A DNA stretch of 64,000 bases, from assembly GCA_025345505.1 (NCBI GenBank), contig JANVCC010000017.1:128315-192314 (forward strand), written 5' to 3'. Every line of letters begins with the position of its first letter. Position 1 is the first letter of the stretch. Origin of the DNA: Todiramphus chloris collaris (lineage: Eukaryota; Chordata; Aves; Coraciiformes; Alcedinidae). The notes beneath the pieces are model-generated. The model saw only the letters and a program-made list of their open reading frames with translations. It was not told the origin of the DNA and made no database searches. The position numbers and the translations under genes were made by a program. Below are positions 61,335 to 64,000 of the stretch, piece by piece.

Positions 61335-62347
61335 TAGACAAAGTGGTCTGTGTAGTGGGTGGGGAACTGACTGATCAGTCACACCCAGAGGGTGGTGATA
61401 AATTGTTCCTTTTCAACCTGGCAACCTGTCACAAGTGGGGTCCCCCGGGAATTAATATTGGGACCAACACCATTTAATGTCTTCACAAATGGACTGGGTG
61501 ATGGGATCAAGTGTACCCTGATGAAGTTTGCAAATGATACCAAACTAAGTGGGAAACCAGGCACCTTGCAGGAAGATGTAGTTTGGCTGGAAGAGAGGGT
61601 TAACAAGAGTCTCAGAGTTCAAAAGGGACAAGTGTAAGGTCTTGCACCTAGAAAAACATCATCCAGGAGGGCAGCACAGGCTGGGAACTGCCTGGATGTG
61701 GACCAGCTCTGTGAAAAGGGACCTGTGGGTCCTGGTGGACCACAAGCTCAATATGAATAAGCAGCGTGCTGCTGCGGCAAAGCAAGTCAACAGGATTCTG
61801 GGTTACATCAACAATGGCATCACCAGCAGAGATAAGAAGTCATACCACTCTGCTCAGTGCTGGTCAGGCTACAGCCTGGAATACAGTATTCAGTTTTGTT
61901 TCCTGCTATACAAAAAATAGAGAAATATAGAAAAATATTGGAATATAGAAAAAAGTACAGGCTGGAAAGTGTCCAGAGAAGGTTTACAAAGAGGAATAGG
62001 AAGCTGTCGTATGAGGAAAGGCTGAGAGAACTGGACTTGTTCAGCCGTGAGAAAAGAAGGCTTAGGGGACACAACTTCTCTGCATGTTCCACTATTTAAA
62101 GGGTGGCTTTAAAGAAGATCTTTAAAGAAGATTCTAATCAGATGCCAGAGGTAAATTTTTCACAATGAGAAAAATCAGCCATTGGAATAATCTCCCCAGG
62201 GAAGTTGTGATTCCCCAAGATTGAACGCTTTAAAGATTTGGCTGTACAGGGTGCTGGGCCATCCTGTCTAGACCATGCTTTTGCCCAGAAAGTTTGGAAC
62301 ATAAGATCCTTGAGGTCCTTTCCAAGATAATATTCTATGATTCTATC
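61335..62347 (+). mobile_element. Long CR1 LINE copy, 5'-truncated
   Basis: A plus-strand CR1 of about 1 kb. It begins in the RT region (gtggtctgtgtagtgggtgg) and runs through the rest of ORF2 and the 3' UTR. It ends with attctatgattctat at 62332-62346, the terminal CR1 octamers. A small A-rich insertion (about 61915-61960) interrupts the ORF2 part. Parts of the usual sequence just after the RT active site are shortened. Confidence 0.96.
61392..62250 (+). pseudogene. CR1 ORF2 remnant with mutated RT active site
   Basis: The frame starting near 61392 reads FSTWQPVTSGVP, the approach to RT motif B, but the usual GVPQGS is degraded to GVPREL. Motif C is FAND at 61527-61538 instead of FADD, so one catalytic aspartate is lost. 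Motif A and everything upstream are missing through 5' truncation. Downstream blocks are MNKQRAAAAKQVNRILGYI, then after a frameshift RRFTKRNRKLSYEERLRELD and LFSREKRRLRG. Three frames (61392-61637, 61642-61920, 61857-62099) carry the pieces. It cannot encode a functional enzyme. Confidence 0.92.
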
Positions 62348-64000
62348 ATATTGGAAGTGGTGACAAAGAAGAGAATCAGAAAGTAGCCTGTTTGTCTTCC
62401 TTTTTCATGAAGCACTTAATAAGTACAGTGTTATATATGACAAATCATATTAAATCCTGTTTTCATGAACACATTTTCCTACAATAGAAAATAGCAGTGT
62501 ATATAAAACACTAACTACAGATGTTTTGATTTATCTTAATGAATCCTAATACCATCATTCTCTAGCTATTAGGGTATCATATTCTTATACAAAACTTAAA
62601 AGCATTCATACCCTTTTCCTTAATTGAATACATCTAACTAAAAATTTTCCAATATATTTTAGAAGACTAAAAAGTGATCACGCATGTTTTCGCTTCTTAG
62701 TTATTAGTATTTCTTACAATGTACCACAACCCGGAAATTTATGAAGGGCATCAAGTTTTATAATACAAGAAAGTCAGTAACCTTTAATGAAATACAAGTT
62801 CATAACTGAATGGTGATCATTTCAACTTCTATTTGTTAACAGAAGGAAAAAACACAGTCCTAGACATGAACTTATCCCTACATTGAACAGACAAAAGCAT
62901 TTGCTTTTGATACATATTGATAAAATGCTGGTTTAAGACAATCGTCTTGGAAGAAGAGTACATGGTAAAACTAGTGAACTTTTACATCTCACCAGGCTTT
63001 TGGACAGATCTGCAAGTAGAATCAATGAAAAAAAAAATTTATGTGATGTGCCCCTTTGTGCCTGCCCTGCCCCCCAGCATTTTCCTCCTTTCCTCTGCAG
63101 AAAGAGTAAGTCTTCATCTTAATGAGGGTAATGATGAGCTTCTTGTCTATAACTGCATTGAATTTAACATAATATTTTAAATTGTACCATTAGAGGATAA
63201 AGCCGTTTTTAAGTCTAATACTATCTGAACATACATTTAACTGACTATGAATTCTGAATCTCCAATAACAACATGAGTTCCACAGTTGACACTTTTTTTT
63301 TTTTTTTTTTCTTTTTTTATATAATTTTTTTTTTTTTTTTTTAAATTTTTTAAAAAGTTCTTTTTTTGATTTTTTTTTTTTTTTTTTTCCCCTCAGTTAC
63401 AAATGAATTTGTGACTCCTGTAGAAACTGTTGAAAAGGCCCCTTAAGAAAGTGAAAGATCTTATTCAAAACATTATGGACTTCTGAGAAGGAAGTGAGAA
63501 TCATATTCACATATTGTATTTGAGGTCCTAGTGTATTATGTTTCCTAAACTAAACAAAACAACAACAAAAAGCTTTGCAGCATATGCAAATATTTCTCCT
63601 TTTTCCAATTTCTTTTTTTGTTGATCTTACATGAGGGTTCCTTCACCTGAGCTGTAGCATCTGTCCTTCAAACTCATCTATTAAACTAGCTTAATTCATA
63701 TGAAGAATGAAACATTCATCATACTGAAGGAGCAGGCTGGCTCTGTAACTCAATGCATACACCTGGGATCCTCAAAGCCTTAAAAGACAGTAGTGGGCCA
63801 GTATTGAGTGTCATGTCTCTTCTTGGTTTTTAGCAAAAGTCTGATGGCAGCATGACAAGACCCTGGTTTGCTGTGTAGCTCAGTAAAGTCCCATAGTATC
63901 ATCTACTCTGTCGTAGTGCTTTTTTTTTTGATTCATTTTTGTTGTACACACCTGCTGCTTCCTGTAGTATACTTAGACTGAAAACTTTGCCTTTAGTATT
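62348..64000. other. AT-rich non-coding stretch, no gene seen
   Basis: Contains a T-rich tract at 63293-63388. An 87-codon plus-strand frame (62917-63180) has no recognisable motif. Nothing else is supported. Confidence 0.65.
63293..63388 (+). repeat. Long T-rich tract
   Basis: Nearly 100 bases composed of several T runs of 7 to 20 with short A or C interruptions. Confidence 0.95.

Overview
The window looks like non-coding nuclear DNA from a bird. The reasons are: (i) many fragments of the CR1 LINE family, several ending in the CR1-type ATTCTATG octamer repeat rather than poly(A); (ii) LTRs of avian endogenous-retrovirus type; (iii) no recognisable mammalian SINE or L1; (iv) AT-rich, CpG-poor background. 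Family names rest on recognition of sequence by eye, not on a database search, and the bird order cannot be told from this.

I find no supportable protein-coding exon, tRNA, rRNA or other structural RNA gene. The open reading frames are short. The longest (about 155-160 codons) resemble no family I know, and frames of that size occur by chance or lie in repeats. The only real coding ancestry is in decayed CR1 ORF2 (reverse transcriptase) remnants. The window is best read as intergenic DNA or the inside of a long intron.

Layout. 1-6.5 kb: AT-rich sequence with simple repeats, one small CR1 piece and a perfect 13-bp-stem hairpin. 6.56-7.29 kb: a complete GC- and CpG-rich solo LTR with a 5-bp target duplication. 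8.94-9.05 kb: an AAACC pentamer array broken by a 10-N gap. 9-20 kb: featureless apart from an RFX X-box-like motif. 20-25.5 kb: a GAAA array and two CR1 fragments. 27.0-28.36 kb: an unclassified GC-richer segment, followed by a compact alpharetrovirus-like (ERVK-type) LTR. 30-31.5 kb: three small CR1 ends. 33.7-34.9 and 39.3-40.9 kb: two long minus-strand CR1 copies, with a candidate regulatory cluster (two POU octamers 11 bp apart) at 36.5 kb between them. 44-49 kb: a CA microsatellite, a CR1 end, a pyrimidine-rich block and a run of 23 G. 51.5-52.0 and 57.1-57.4 kb: two copies of one ERVL-type LTR family. 54.5-55.0 kb: an old CR1. 61.3-62.3 kb: a plus-strand CR1 with a damaged RT active site. 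63.3 kb: a long T-rich tract.

There is no operon, pathway or gene system to describe. The interest lies in the transposable-element record and a few motif-level regulatory candidates. I found no convincing sign of a new biological system.
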